DNA of 64,000 nt from Trogon surrucura (Eukaryota; Chordata; Aves; Trogoniformes; Trogonidae). This document shows, in pieces, positions 1 through 13,817 of the stretch (positions within the stretch are counted from its first letter, which is position 1; each line of letters starts with the position of its first letter). Location: assembly GCA_020746105.1 (NCBI GenBank), contig CM036626.1:17628501-17692500 (forward strand), in the 5' to 3' direction. Below the pieces are notes generated by a model. The model was not told the DNA's origin. It made no database searches and saw nothing but the letters and a program-made list of their open reading frames with translations. The translations under genes were made by a program, and so were the position numbers.

Positions 1-1760
1 GTCCTCTGTACAGCTCTGCAGGCTTTATCCTTAAAATATCTTAAAGGAGATGGGGTAGAAAGTATTTAACAAATAATGTGCTGTCATTTGAAAAACAAAA
101 CCAGATGGTGGTGTTAATGCATCCAGTGACTTAAGCATAATGCCATGTGTCTGCAGGAAAACAATAACCCCCACACAGCACAACCCCACAAACCTTAAGT
201 CATATACACTGAGGAGTTCTCCTATGAATGAGAGGAAAGGAACAGCACCCTGTGGCCAGTTATCAACAGGAGTGCTGGTGGGAAATGTTGAATCCTAACT
301 GTCAGCCCAGCCATCCTCATGGCAGGTTGAGAAGGGAAAAAAAAGGTTCCTCCGAAGAAGTGCTCTGGGCACCCCGAGCTGCAGCCGTGCTATTCGTGTG
401 CGCTGTCTCAAAGGTGTCCAGGGAGCCTGGTCAGCTACACGCCTTCCTTCTGCTCTTCGTGGGCCAAGCGGCATCCTGCAGCTTCTGGAGGATTTGGAGT
501 GTGCATTGGACAGCTCTGCTCTTGATCCCAGTACACGAACATGCACGAGGAATATCCTCTGAACATTTATTATCCCTGGTACTGTAGTCAACAGTTGGCT
601 GGGTAACTGAGCAAATTTACTTGAACTCTTTATTTCGCAGGTCTTATTTTACTAAGGAAGGCTATAAATCAATGACAGGAAAAGTACTCACCAGGCAGAA
701 ATTGGGTAGCTCCATGATTTAATCAGCACTGATTAATGCCGGTCGGGAATCTATCTCTGCATTTCTTTGGAATACATTTTGGAAAGTCGAGTAGTTCCTA
801 GAAGAGTTTTGCATGAAAAATTAAGTTATTTTCACATTCCTGTCTCTCCTTAACTACCAGGTTCCTTGAGGCTCACGCCGTCTTTCCATGTAGATGTGTA
901 CGGACGCTACGTGGACCATTGCTCCCTTGAGAAGCCACACGAGAGAGCTCGTGAGAGACCAGCACCAGCCCAGCAGAGGAAAAGCACCAACAGCCACAGC
1001 TGGATAAGGCACTTCTCTTCCTCTCTGGCTGTGAAAAACTGAAAATACCAAAGACATGTCAGAGAGAGGCAGCCAGAGGTAGAGATGGAGGATGGCGCTG
1101 TGTTAGAAACAGCCTTCTTCTGCAGGGGTGGAAGAGGAGCCGTGACTCCCTGAGGAAGTTCAAGGCCGGCCAGCGAACAACCGAGGCGAGACACCCCCAG
1201 ATGGATAAACAATCCAGACATCTGGTGAGATCCCGGCATTGCTGCAATCAGTGAGGTTTTGGCACTGACTTCCACACTGCCAGGATTTCCCTTGTAATTA
1301 GCAGCGTGCAGCCCGTCTGGGGAGGATGTTCCCTCCGGAAAGCTGCTGGACCCAGGCTGTGAACCGAGAGCTTCATCTCTGTGAAGCAAAGAACAACACC
1401 CAGTTAGTCTTTGCCCACCCCCGAGCATGAGAAAAAAGCTAACCTGCACTCCACACAAATTAGATGCTATTGGTAACGCCTGGCTTGGTTGCTGCCAAGA
1501 TTCTTGAAGGTGCTCATGGGTGGCTCCCAGCACAGCACTGGAACAGGCTGGAAGCAGACGCGAGAAGGGATTCAGGACTTGGTGTATGGCAAAGGGAAAG
1601 TAAACCTCTGAGCATGCAGAAGCGTTTGCGTGCCCTTCTTTAGCACCAGCAAGTCGGGAGGGCACACATGAGCCAGGCACGTTAAAACAGTGTATGATAT
1701 CAGACAGACTCGTAAGACTAGCAAGAGTAATAGATATTTCAGTTTCTACACTAATCCAAC

Positions 1761-1778
1761 CACACACACACACACACA
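1761..1778. repeat. (CA)9 microsatellite
   Basis: A perfect dinucleotide repeat in the distal flank. Confidence 0.95.
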
Positions 1779-4700
1779 AAATACCTCCACAATAGGGTTT
1801 TTCTTTTTAAAAAAATTAGAAAATCCATGTTGTTAAAGACCTTAGGTACCGGTATTTGAAGATCATTGTCTGAAAAGATGAAAAACATACATTTTCATTT
1901 CATTTCAGATTAGCATGGTAAACAGCTAGATCTGTTCTTTCAAGTGGAGCATTCAGCTCCATTTCTTAGCTTTGTTGCTGATATTTCACCTCTCTTTTAT
2001 TTACTTAACATAGTTTGACAAGAAATTCTCAGTGAGATAATATGTCTACATGAAAGACTGGCTTGCGGAACAAGTCCAGAGGATTTGAGGGGGACAGAAT
2101 CAATTATTTACATTTTGCCATGTTGGTCTGCCTCTATTCCATGGAAAGCAATCAGAAGAGCTGCCCAACCAGCTGAACTATTTTGGTAGAAAAATACATT
2201 CTCTTTTTAGGGGCGGGGGGGAAGTAATATTGGTGTAAATCAGCATTGAACCAACTTGTGACAAAAAAAATCAAATCAAGAGTGATGGAAGCTATCACTC
2301 TCTAAAACAATGATGGTCCCTGCTGCAAGGAGCTCCCAGTACAAAGTGAATTAGCAAATGTTCCTGTTGCTTTTTGCCACACGAAATTAGACAAACCATA
2401 TGGGAGTCAGCTTATATAGAAGTCAGCTTGATTTCTCCCGATCAGCACAGTAGAAATGATCCTTACGCAGCAAACAGCCAGTGTAAGGAATTTCTGAGAC
2501 TGAACTAAGGCAGGTAGGTAACAGAGGACACTTACATTCTTCAATAAATATCAGAAAGAAAAGTTGCTTACCCTGTCTGGATGGCTCAAATAAATAAACT
2601 AGAGCAGTTTCACGTATAGCCCATTCCAGCTCAAATAAGTACTCAGACCCTGAAGAGACTGAAGTCACTGGAGTTTGCTCTGTTTCAGCTGCGTGTGACG
2701 GGACCGTGCCTGACCTTGATTTAAAAGCAGCCACACGTGCTGTAAGCAGAGGCTGTCAGGCTGCAGGGACAGCAGTGCAGCTCTAGCATCACAGTAAGTG
2801 GCAATGGGAACTTTTTACAACTTGAGAGCACTTTGTCAGTCAGAGGGCAATCAGAAATGACAAAGAATATGAAAACTATGCATAAAGAAATTAATAAATA
2901 GGGTAGAGAAATGAGGGGAAATGGCCAGTGAATTAAAAAAAAAACAACAAACCCAGAGAAACCAAAGTATGCTAAAAACTCACCCAAAGTAAAAGCCAGG
3001 CCTTCATCGTGTTTCTGCAGGAGCCTAGGTGAAATCTCCCTCTCTCTTTGATGATGGAGGATCAGGTCTTTAGGAAAAGTTTGGCCGTAACGAAAAGAAA
3101 GAATGCACTGCAAAGTGAAGGAAAGTCAGTGAGCAGTGCCGTACAAAAATAACGATTCGGTAACTGGTAGGCAATATTGTCATCTCTGCACACATCCAAG
3201 GATTTAAATGACCCACTACTCTGGCTGAGGATCTGCTCCATTAATAATAAGAAAGAGCAATTTAAACTATGGCTTTTTTCATTGTGTTTTATACGGGTTT
3301 GGGGAATACGTTATCAAAGGCTCCAATTCTGGCCAAAGTCCACAGGCGTCATCACCTGTGGTCTGGCCCTGGATAGAAAGATCAGAGCTATCTTTGCATA
3401 GCCCTACAACCAAACCCAGATCAATCGGAAGTAACTCAAAAGGAAGTATTCTACAGGGAACAGATGAAGATGCGTTTAGAGGAAATAATCCCCATTCAGG
3501 ATGCCATTATTAAAAGAGAGAGATAACTATCAGAGCCAAGATATGTCAGGGCAACCTCGTTGACATGGGACTGGAGAACTTCTACTGTAAAAGCAGAGAA
3601 ACTAGGTCAGTGCTTTTTGAAGAGAGGAAAGCTCAGGGTGGACATCATTATTTTATATACGATTCTAAGGGGAATAGCTAGGAGAGATGTCAGAAGACTA
3701 GTGTCAGATACAAGAACAAATGGACAGGCTCTAAGAAAGGGAAATGAAGAGGAACTAAAGGAGGCTCAAGCTCAAGGGATATAAACATTTCTGTACACAC
3801 GAGGTAGTGGATGCAAGGACTGGGCTACAGAAAGGGCTAATAAAAGCAATTAATAAAGGTTTGCGAAACGAAAAGCTTTGCGGGTTACAGCCACCTGAGA
3901 GTAGACAAATCTGTCTCGATCTTGGTCTGTCCCTAGAACTGCCCAAGTTTCAATCTCAAAATTACTTCGAGATTCACATATAGTAAATCTCTGTGCAAGC
4001 GCAATAGATTGAAGTGACGATTCAGTTTATCACTTGAAGATAAAACTCAGAAGAACATTTGCCTTCTAATTCTATTAATATAAATGTAATTACAAGGGCT
4101 AATTCCAACTCAAATGTTAACTTATAAGGGCTGGTGGAGGTACCAGCCTACAGAAAAAGAGATGATGCTGGAATCCCTGATCCTTAGGTTTGATCAATAG
4201 TTCAGTGTTAATAGACTTTATTTATGAGTTGGAGTATATGGTTTGAAAATGAGCCTAATGATTAGGTTGCATGTGTATAGACACACACTTCTCTAAGCAC
4301 TAGCACACTGCATGTTGCAGTTGTCTCTAAAGAAGAATGTAAGACCTCACTGCTGTTGTAACAGAGCAGACTTTATTTTTTCAAAAAAGCAGAATGCTAT
4401 CATGCAAGTGCAAGCATAACTTCCAGAACACGCTGCTTTAAACACAGATCAAACTAATACCCTTTGTTCTAAGTATCTGAGATGTATACCAGCCACTAGG
4501 AAAAAAAAAGTAGATTGAGGTAGTAGCCTGGGGCAAAGGGAATTTGAAGAGAGAGGTGAATCAGTGGACTGTGTAGTCTAAGGCTCTTTTAGTGCATTTT
4601 CTTCTTATATAATCTAAAATTTAAAGGCAAAACTTCCTCTGGTAGATATAAGCATGGCATTATTGAAGCTGATGGAGCTCAGCTATGGATCTGGTCCCAA

Positions 4701-7700
4701 ATAGGTCTTCTAATACATATAAAAAAAAAAAAAGCAGGAAAAAAGGTAGCATGAACGGGGTGCTCAGAAATCTGTACTTCAACAGAAGATTTGATTCACA
4801 CGGTTTGAAAACTTTCACAGTATCCTCAGCTCAATTTTGAACTGCCAGGATATGATGCTGAGATGAACTGGCCCATCTCAACCACTGCTATAGCCAAGGA
4901 GACATTGATGTTGACATGGAACCAAAAAATTCGTCATGACACTGGGAAAGAGCAAGGATCACAGGAGTGAGTGATACTGATCAAAGCAGATGAGAGTCAG
5001 GAATGTTTATACAGGAGATGCGAACTCGCACACATAGCTCGGTGATCTGAAGCCGTCAGACTTAATATGCTGTCTATTAAAATTTGTTCAAATACAGCAC
5101 CTGTCACAGCACGTACAGGAGAAGTGTTTGTTAGGTCAATCTCACACGAGAAGCGCGAGGGGTAGTTGGAGGGGAGCTAATCCCAACTGCCTGGGAGTGG
5201 GTGTGTAGCCTGAGCACTGTTCTCCATGCACCTCATCTTCTCCTCAGCACCAGATTGCAGAGTTTATTGCACTATGTGGGCTTTAGTTGTACCTCAGTAT
5301 GATCATTTCCCACGATCTTAATAACACTGGCATGACTTAGTATTTGTCTTCTAGGAGTATTCTGCTAGGAAGGGGAGTGCAGTGCTGGGGTTTTCCTGAC
5401 TGTCTGCTGCAGAGGTGAGATTGGAAAGGGGTCTTCCCCCAAGCCCAAGCTGGAGCCCAGGGCTCTCCCCACCCAGTGCTCGTGGGAGAACAAGTGGCAG
5501 CATCCTGGCAGCACAGCAGCCCCAAGCCTAGAACCACTCTGCTAATACTCTGCTGCTGGTTTGGGTTTGGGAGGATGTGTAACAGTGGTACCTGGAACAC
5601 TTAAGATAGATACTGTACTGAAGAAAACAAGATGGCCAATGAGTTTTCACCTCTCGCTGGGTGCTTAAAATATCTTGTCATTGCCATAGCAGCTGGACAC
5701 TCTGTGGGAAGGGCTTTCACAGCTCATTCGTACACAGGCGACCACCAAAGATTATTTGTATTATTGTGTGCCCTTGAGTAACGGGAAAGCAGCAGATTTG
5801 TATTTCGGGCAGTCCCAAATGTCATGCCCAAACTGACCATGCCGTTGTTGTCTACCTCATCCTGAACTTGGAAAGTTCACTGCGTATCAGCTAGTTTCGA
5901 AGCAAGCCCATGTTCTTAATGAGTAAAGGAAGTTACTGTTACTATAGTTTATTCTAAGTGTTGAACCCAGCATGGGATCTAACCTGGAATAGTCATCTTG
6001 AGAATATTGCAGTGGAAAGTAGAGCGTAGGATTTAACATTGGAAATTAGAAGTTGATCCTACTTCTTATACAAAATTGAGATTGACAAAATTGAGGTTTA
6101 TCTACATAAACCTTTAAACAAAGATGTGGCTCTGAATCAAAATTAGGGAACTGAAGAAATGAAGTTGAGGATTTTGTTCTCTTAAAGGAAACTTGCCCAG
6201 CAAGACTGTCAGCAGAAAGAGCTGCCACAGCGGAGAGTTAAAAACGGACGTTAATGGAGTCTGTTCTGGAGGTCAATTTTGAATAAATCAAGATTGTTTA
6301 AAAGTGACAATTATTGATTAATTAAATTTATACTTGGAGATTAGCCTTCTTAGTTTTAAAGAGTCTGTACACCGAATTGGTATGAATGACCAGCTGAGAG
6401 GAAAAACCAATCAAAATCCCTATCTAATTGGCTGCTGTTCCGATCGGATCTAATGCTACCAATGGTTTTGGAGGTCTGTTGCCCACAAACACAAATAAAG
6501 GGGGTTTTTGCAATTCTCCCTCTGCACTCAGATTCCATAAAGTTGCCTACCCTGTGTCTGACTATGATTAATGTATCCATCTCCAAAAGACAGAGTAAGG
6601 CAGTTTGAAAGTAGCTTATGAGGCCAGCAGCGAAATGCACAAAGCTGAACTACGCGGCTCTACGAGGAGTTTCTGGACTTAAATGAATGTAGCTGAAAGT
6701 TAACTGAGCAGGGCTTAAATCTGAAAGAGGACCACTTGGCACATAAAAACAGGAGTATCCAGGTACCTAAATTGGAGACGCTGCTCCTGCTGTACGCCCA
6801 GTTCACTTTGTGCAGAGCTGAGGTGGGAGGATGCAGGATCAGGCCCTTTGCATATGGAGGGCAACCAGCTGGAAGAGGGAGAAGAGGCGACCTTTGAGAC
6901 AATGTGGAACCAAACACAGGGGGCTGGAGGAGAGAAAGAGAAGAAATGAAAAGGCACCACGTTGGCATGAAGTGATACGCTGTCATGGGCAGGTCCCGAG
7001 CTGATCCCACACTTAAAAATAGATTGACATGTATCCAGGAGGTGAGTTTGTTGTTCTGTAACTACAGCGTTTTCTATTATGTTTGATAAGGGAAAGAAGA
7101 TTGGATCTTGGTCAGAAATATAAAAATATGTCTCCTAGCAGGGGATAATAGCAGGACAACAGGGAGAGATGACAACTGCAGATTTAAAAGAGTTCAGTGC
7201 AGTCCTTGGCAAGGAAGACATGTCCGGTCCTGGGCTGAGATGTCGTCATCCCACACACGACTGGGCCACCCTCGGGGCATCCGGGCTGGGGGGGGAGGTG
7301 ACGTTCTGCCCTGCTCCTCTCCTCTTCTTGACTATCCCTCTCAGGTCATTGGGGGCAATTTTTGCTGCAAGTCAACTTCGTATCACACAAAAAGTCATTT
7401 AGAGCAAGAAAGACCCGGCGGCTGCACCAGCAAGACCTTGACCTGGTGGACGCGTTGGGATGGAATTGGGATGAGGACTGCAGCGTGCGGGGCGCGGTGT
7501 AAAGGAGGTGTGAGCTGTCACAGGGTGTGTGCTCACACACACACACGTGTGGGTAACATATCCCGAGATGGATGAGAAGAATCATATGTACTGCCTGGCT
7601 TTTGCAGAAGCACATTAGGTAGTGCAAACCCCTTAACTTTCTGCAAGAATCCAAAGCTCTTTTGTTTCAGTGTGTAACTGTTGATCTAAAATGGGAGTTC

Positions 7701-7938
7701 TTGTTTTCTAATTCACAAAGCTTAGAAGATCGCTCATTTTATATTAAAATGATAGCCTTTGCAAGAGACCTTCAATCTAATTAAAGCCAGGAGATTAGCA
7801 TCCCTTAGAATATTTGCAAAGCCTGCAATGGGAAGTTAATGAAATGTGTACACTTTTATAAAGCTTTAATTTTTAATGAAATAATTCAGGACACGGACCT
7901 TGCTCCTCTGCCTTACCTGCTTTGTCCAAAACAGGGCC

Positions 7939-7950
7939 TGTTTATAAACA
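7939..7950. promoter_or_regulatory. Palindromic forkhead site TGTTTATAAACA
   Basis: A perfect 12-bp palindrome made of two TGTTTA forkhead half-sites. FOXP proteins act as dimers, so a paired site near FOXP1 is a candidate autoregulatory element. The motif alone is weak evidence. Confidence 0.35.
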
Positions 7951-8122
7951 ATGCAAAGTTCCGGGAGGGGAGACGAAAATAGGGTAACTACTACAAGCCT
8001 GTCTTTTATCTCTTCTGTTCAGCCTGAGAATTTAAGTATTCCTGATTAATAATAATGAAAGAGAAAATAATTTTAGAGTGGCAGTCATTCCTTAAGGCTA
8101 TGGATATTTTTGTATGCATTTG

Positions 8123-8232
8123 TGTATATGTAATACTATTTTTATATAAAATATATACTATATTTATATATATAAATGTGTGTATATATATTTATGTACA
8201 TAATAAATTGTATATACAATTCTCTATAAAAC
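8123..8232. repeat. TA-rich microsatellite
   Basis: About 110 bp of imperfect TA/TATATG repeats (TATATATATATTTATGTACA-like units). No coding potential. Confidence 0.85.
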
Positions 8233-11200
8233 ACAGTGATTGCTAGGGGACCTTAAACAAAGCAAATAAGGCAAAAGAGAAGCCAATGTTGCAAGGGAAC
8301 GTCTCCTCTTTGGAGAAATGGGCTGCGCTCGGAGGTGAGGGGGGCAGCCAGGGCTGTAGCCTTCTCGTTCGGAGGGGATGACCAAAGGAAATCCTGAGCA
8401 ATTCCAGCCACCTTTTAGGTGAGGCCCCTCTAATGATGGCCCCACTCCTCTGTTATTGCTTGAGAAAGAAGAAAAAGTGGAAAAAAAGCTCAAGTGCAGA
8501 GAGAAGCGAGCTCTGTTCAAAGACACATCTGCTCTCCCCGGTGTCGGCGGGCAGCGCGTCCCCGGGGCCACGCACACCCTTTCCTGGGCTGACTCCGAAA
8601 CAGCCACGCTGTTACAGCTATTTACTGTCCCTGCTTCTTTCACCCTTTGCATTGCTGCCTCTGACTTTTGTCACCGGAAAGAGCTGGCCGTTGTATTCAA
8701 AACAGTGTTTATTTATTCTTTTTTTCATAGCGCCTACTTTACATTATGCTTACCAGATTTTTCTGAAACCTAAACGTTAGAATATCCTAATCTTGCTCTA
8801 CATTTGGAAGCTGAAAGATAAACCTGTTGTTTAATGAAATCCACAACACTACAGGAATAGTAACCATTGTGTTTCTTCATTTCAAAGAACGGCTGAAATC
8901 TAACATCTGGTGTAACTGTACAAACCTGACCTTAGGTCACGGTAAGTATTGTATTGTTGATGATGGATACGCTTTTTTCATTACCACGCTGTCTCCATTC
9001 TTTCAGCATCCATGCTGTGAATCCCCAGTTATAGCCAGGGCTATTGATAAATACTGATTTTTAAAATACAATTTTTTTTTAACACTTTTAAGCACACATT
9101 GTAAGATTTTTTTTTTTAAATGGCTCTGCTAGTTTGTTGTCAACAATATGCTATTATATGAGCAAACTCTTCTGCATGCTAGCTCTAGCACAAAATGATC
9201 AAGGATTATGTGTCTGAAGATGCAGCTATGATCCTAAAAGAACAGTGTCACAAAAAGGTGATGCTCTATGTCTCATGCCTTCCCCTGTACTTTCCTCTTT
9301 GGATGCTCATTTTCTTAAAGCCCTTGTAGGACTAGGGCTTAAGGTTTAAATTGTGAAGCAGATGTGGACACCTGTGAATGTGTTTTTGCACATTGCTGTT
9401 TCAAGATTTGAGCCCCCCCATGCAGGAAATGAGGCCCTGCACTGTCCTGGGTGATTATATCCATTATTTCTAAGGCTTGGGGTAATATGCACTAGATTGG
9501 TGACTGTAAAACAGCTCATAGTACTAATAACCAGGGCTCCCAGCAAGCCCAGTGATATACCAGTCAAGAAATGAAAGTATTGCCCTCGTAGCTGGAAGTT
9601 CTGGTCAAATCTTAGCTACATAAAAGCCACATGAAGCTCTGCCACAGAGATGCTTTGGGATTGCTGAACACAGCAACAGCAAAGGGCAAATGTTCTCTTT
9701 CCTAATCCTTACACAACATAGTAAGACACATCCTGTGCTCTCCCTAATATTGCTCCATGATGTTCCTGCATCATGAAGCAAAGGTAAAGCAGAATATCCT
9801 CAGCAAACCTTGCTACCTACAGAGATGTGCAGGATGAAGTTTTGACTCCCTGAACTCCCTACACTTGTGCTAACCCAGCACGGAACGTGTCTGAAGGCAC
9901 AACATTTACACTTTTAAGCAACATCTATTCATTTCGGTTCTGCCAAAGCTAAATACGTTTATAGATTTGTTCGTAATTATTTTTAGAGCAGAATTCCGTT
10001 TGTTTGACAATATCTGAAAAATGAAATACCTGGGGCAACATTGCTGAGTGCAGCTGGTACATTGGAAACACGGGGAAATACTTGCTGTAATTGTGAGGGG
10101 TTTATTTAACACCTCTCAACGCAGAGTTAACTCGTTCAGTGAGAGGAGCTTGTCTGATGGGCTGAGACCGTGTCCTCTCTGTCACACCCCATGAGCTGCC
10201 CATCCCGTCCTGGCCTTACAGACAGGACCTCCTAAGGGCTGAGACCAGTGTCAGCTTTTCTCTGCCCACTTGATTCACCAAAACACATGCTGGTGCACAC
10301 CCACACCCTCAGTCAACAAGAGTCTTCTTCCTAACTCTAGTTTATGCTTTGCTGTTAAGCAGGAATTTTTTTTTCATCCAGCATCCTTGAAATACTTTGC
10401 AAATATTTATTTTTTTTCTCCCTCCATGTGCAACAGGCACTGGTCCCTTTGACCAGCTAGGCAAACAAAGGCATAAGGAAGCACCAACAGTCTTTATCGT
10501 AAGCTCTCTTAAAGGGTTTTCAGAATAGAATGACTGGCAGCATCCCAGGATGGCAGAGGGTGCAGGACAGATCACAAACCCCCTCTATTCCTCCCGTCCG
10601 TTCTGCACTTTCCATGACCTCTCCCTTTCGTCGGTAAAAGTAAATTGAATTCAGCACCTTTAAAGACCCTGTCTGGATCCATAACATTCATAACCATGCT
10701 GTAACCATGAACGAAAAGCTAAGACAGAGCATGGTTTGTATCCGAGGGCTCTTTTGCTTTTTATATGTTTACATATAGCAGCCAATGGTCAGCAAATAAG
10801 CACCACGGCTTGTAATGAAATGTTCGAACCATCTGTTTTAATCTGCAATTTAATTTCACTGTAAAATATTAAAGTTGTTCCGATGGTTGGGTTGGTATGG
10901 CTGCTTTATATGAAAAGGGTTGAGTATCCCAGAGCAATTACGCAGCACCAAGCACATGCTCTGTGTATTATATTCTGTATTGTTATTTTGTTCCATTAAA
11001 AACCCTTCTAGATACAGTATGACAGAGTTTTAGGTCTCTCTTTTTTGTTAGAAACAGGTAGCAGATGCTGAGGACAAACATTGAGGATCTCTTTGAAAAC
11101 AGCATGAACTTTCCAAAGTGCTAAAAATAAATAAAGTTTTAAAAAGCTAGAATGCAATCAAGCAAAGAGGGCACGAGGAAGAGGAGAATATTTCCATGTC

Positions 11201-13480
11201 ACCCAGAGGAAAGTGCTCCAAGCTGATGGTCAGCACGTGGCAGGGACAGCAGCTGGTTATTCCCCCAGTGATGCGTTAGGGTTGGTGCTGCCCTGTTGCG
11301 GCTCATCGGGCAGCGGAGAGGCACTTCTCCCTAGTGCCGTCCCCTGCAATGCGTTGCATTAACAACACTATCATTCCTTACGTTAGGAAAATAATAAGGT
11401 AATACTAAGCTGTGTGAAATTATTTTACAGCACTTCTGACACTGACTTTTCACCTTTACCAGCAGCTACATTATGGCACAGGATTAAAATATCTGTTCTT
11501 GTTTACAGCAATGCTGAATTTAGTTGGCTGATCCCTCCTTTCTCTGCTCCCTCACCATGTCCATGCTCAAGCTCTTCAGGCCTCTAAAGATACAGTGGTT
11601 GAGAAAGGAAGAACTTTCCCCTCAGACCCAAACAATTATTTCAAATTATTTACACTTCCTTTTTGGCCAGTGAGCAGGGGCGGTGCAGTGTGCTGCTGGG
11701 TGACCACCTTTCTTGTATCCATATGGCTACACCACCTTCTAGTCAAGCATGCTTTGCAATAGCACTCTAAGGAAGCAATTCATAAACTCACGTGTGGTGG
11801 TGGTGTTGGTTTTTGTTCCTAGATCCGCCAGCATAGCAGGCTTGTGGGCTGGTTCTCAGGACAGCCAGTGGTTGCTCTTTCAGCAGGTAGAAGTTTTCTC
11901 CCTTCTCCAAATTTCACCTGTGACCTCAAACAAGTCCCATTGCTCTCAGCGAGCAGCATCCCATGCCATGGCCCCACTCTGCCTCACTTCTGGGCTGTCT
12001 GTCCAACTGCTCCTCTGACAGCTGGGATGGGTATTGGGCAGTAACAAGGAGCTCAAGTCGGTACCATTGGTGTATCTCCATGTGTTGTGACTCACACGCC
12101 TGTGGGGGACCTGGCAAGAGGGTTACGCACATATTTCCCCCAGTAGAAACTGCCCATCTTGGAGCCAAGAAGCACTGCAGCCCCACAAAGCTGGTGCTTT
12201 AGGTAATCTAAAGCCCTGGAGGGAGCCGGGGCTAATTAACTCAGCGCGGTGGCATCCTGACATAACTATATGGCTTCTGGGACCTCAGCTAGTATTTCTA
12301 CCCAGCGGTCTGCTGCTCTGCGTGATATATCTGCTCAGCCAACGCTTGCCCAGGGGTCCCCAGGACAGAGCAAGGCAGGGATTGCACACACCAGCTGCAC
12401 CCCAACTCTGCAGCAGTCATTCTTCATCGTGCCCATGTGTTGCTCGGTGTTATTTGGTATATGTGCGACTTGGAATACATTTTTCCTGAACATAAGCTGG
12501 AAATTACTGATTTTTACCTTACACAGCTAGTATAAAAAGCACTAATGTCCTAATGAAGAGTCTCACTTAGCTAAATGCTTCATACAGCTGAGTAAAACAA
12601 AGAATTTTACTAGAGCTTAACCCAGTCGTTAATAAGGTTTTTAACCCTGACCTTTCAAATCAATGATCTACCACTGGTTTTACCTTTCAAGAAGGAATTC
12701 CATTTTCAAGTGATAAAACATATTTTGCACTCCTTACAATCTAATGATTATTCTCAGCGTTACTGGATATATGAGGCCATCAAACCATTAGAAGGTATAA
12801 AATGTATTAATGTACAGCATTCACAGCTACATTTGCTTTAGAGTCAATAAAAGGGAAACAATTTATAAAGGGCATTTATGCTCATTACAGAATATCGATA
12901 GATTGTTTCTCCCATCGTTTCTGAAGTATGAAGGACTCCCTTTCCTGATGGATAGGAGAGAATTTGCATAAGCTCTTTGCTTACGCCCTGAACTTCTCCA
13001 GCACTGAGCTGCAGGGTGTGGGGGGGATTGGCTTTGTGGCCAGGCTTTGGGCTGGGATCCATGTGGGTTGGGACCGTGGCGGGACCCACAAATTCTCCCT
13101 TCCCAGGGGACCGAGCATCTCAACTTGGGAGTTATTCACAGCAGCCACGTGACGGCTCTACAGACCCCTATGGCAATTTCAGCACCAGACATGAATTATC
13201 ACGAGGCTGCAGGCAAATCAGATTGAGGCTGGAAAAGAAGGGAATTTATTTGTGAGGAAGGTCAGGGCTGGAGCACAGAAGCGATGGCAGAGCTTTGCAG
13301 AGCAGCTTCCTAAGCAGTAGGAGGGTGACAGAGGTTGCTTGACACGTACGCGGTAAGAAACGGAGAGGAATTATGTGTGGGGTAGAAGGATATAGGAGCA
13401 CTGGCACTATAGCTAGAAGCAGAAATTTCATAGTTTGTCCTAGTGAATAACTCAATTAACTTCAGAAATAAAATCTATGA
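8233..13480. other. Intergenic DNA, no gene seen
   Basis: This is AT-rich non-coding sequence with a few GC-richer spots (11200-11350 and 13010-13110). No transposon or conserved reading frame was recognised. Confidence 0.55.
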
Positions 13481-13650
13481 AGAGACAAGTGATTAAGGCA
13501 CTGGCCTGTGTCTCAGCAGTCCTGGATTTGATTCCTGGCTGTTTTCAGATTTCTGCCTGACTTTTGGCAAGCCTCTTCAACTCTCCGCGCCTTGGTTTCC
13601 CATCTGTTAAAGAGAAATAATAATATTTCATTTCTCTCCTGCCTATTGCA
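13481..13650 (+). mobile_element. MIR-like tRNA-derived SINE relic
   Basis: The wording follows the MIR/CORE-SINE consensus: GATTAAGGCACTGGCCTGTG, then a decayed B box (TTTGATTCC), CTTTTGGCAAGCCTCTTCAA, CGCCTTGGTTTCCCATCTGT and TAAAGAGAAATAATAATA. Such SINEs were active in early amniotes, and survivors are sparse in bird genomes. Confidence 0.7.
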
Positions 13651-13817
13651 GCAGCAAGCTCTGTCTCTCTCACGGTGTGGGTACAGGGCTTGGCTGGCTG
13701 GGGTTCCCATCCCTGCACTACAGCAGGGTACACAGGGATGGTGAGTGCCACACCATAGAAAAACACCAATTCACAGTTTTTGGTGACTAGGGGACTAAAT
13801 GATGTGTTATAACTTGT
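13651..13817. other. Short spacer between SINE relic and LTR
   Basis: Non-coding; nothing recognised. Confidence 0.5.

Larger units (their letters stand above)
1..8122. other. Intergenic DNA, distal downstream flank
   Basis: Non-coding, mostly AT-rich sequence with a (CA)9 microsatellite at 1761-1778. A 290-codon open frame on the minus strand at 907-1779 begins inside that microsatellite and has no recognisable domain, so I do not call it a gene. Confidence 0.55.

Noticed and set aside
907-1779. 290-codon open frame on the minus strand
   Set aside because: It begins inside a (CA)n microsatellite, giving an M-CVCVCV start. It shows no recognisable domain, has no splice or promoter context, and lies in the FOXP1 downstream desert. 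A chance frame in balanced-GC DNA is the simpler reading.
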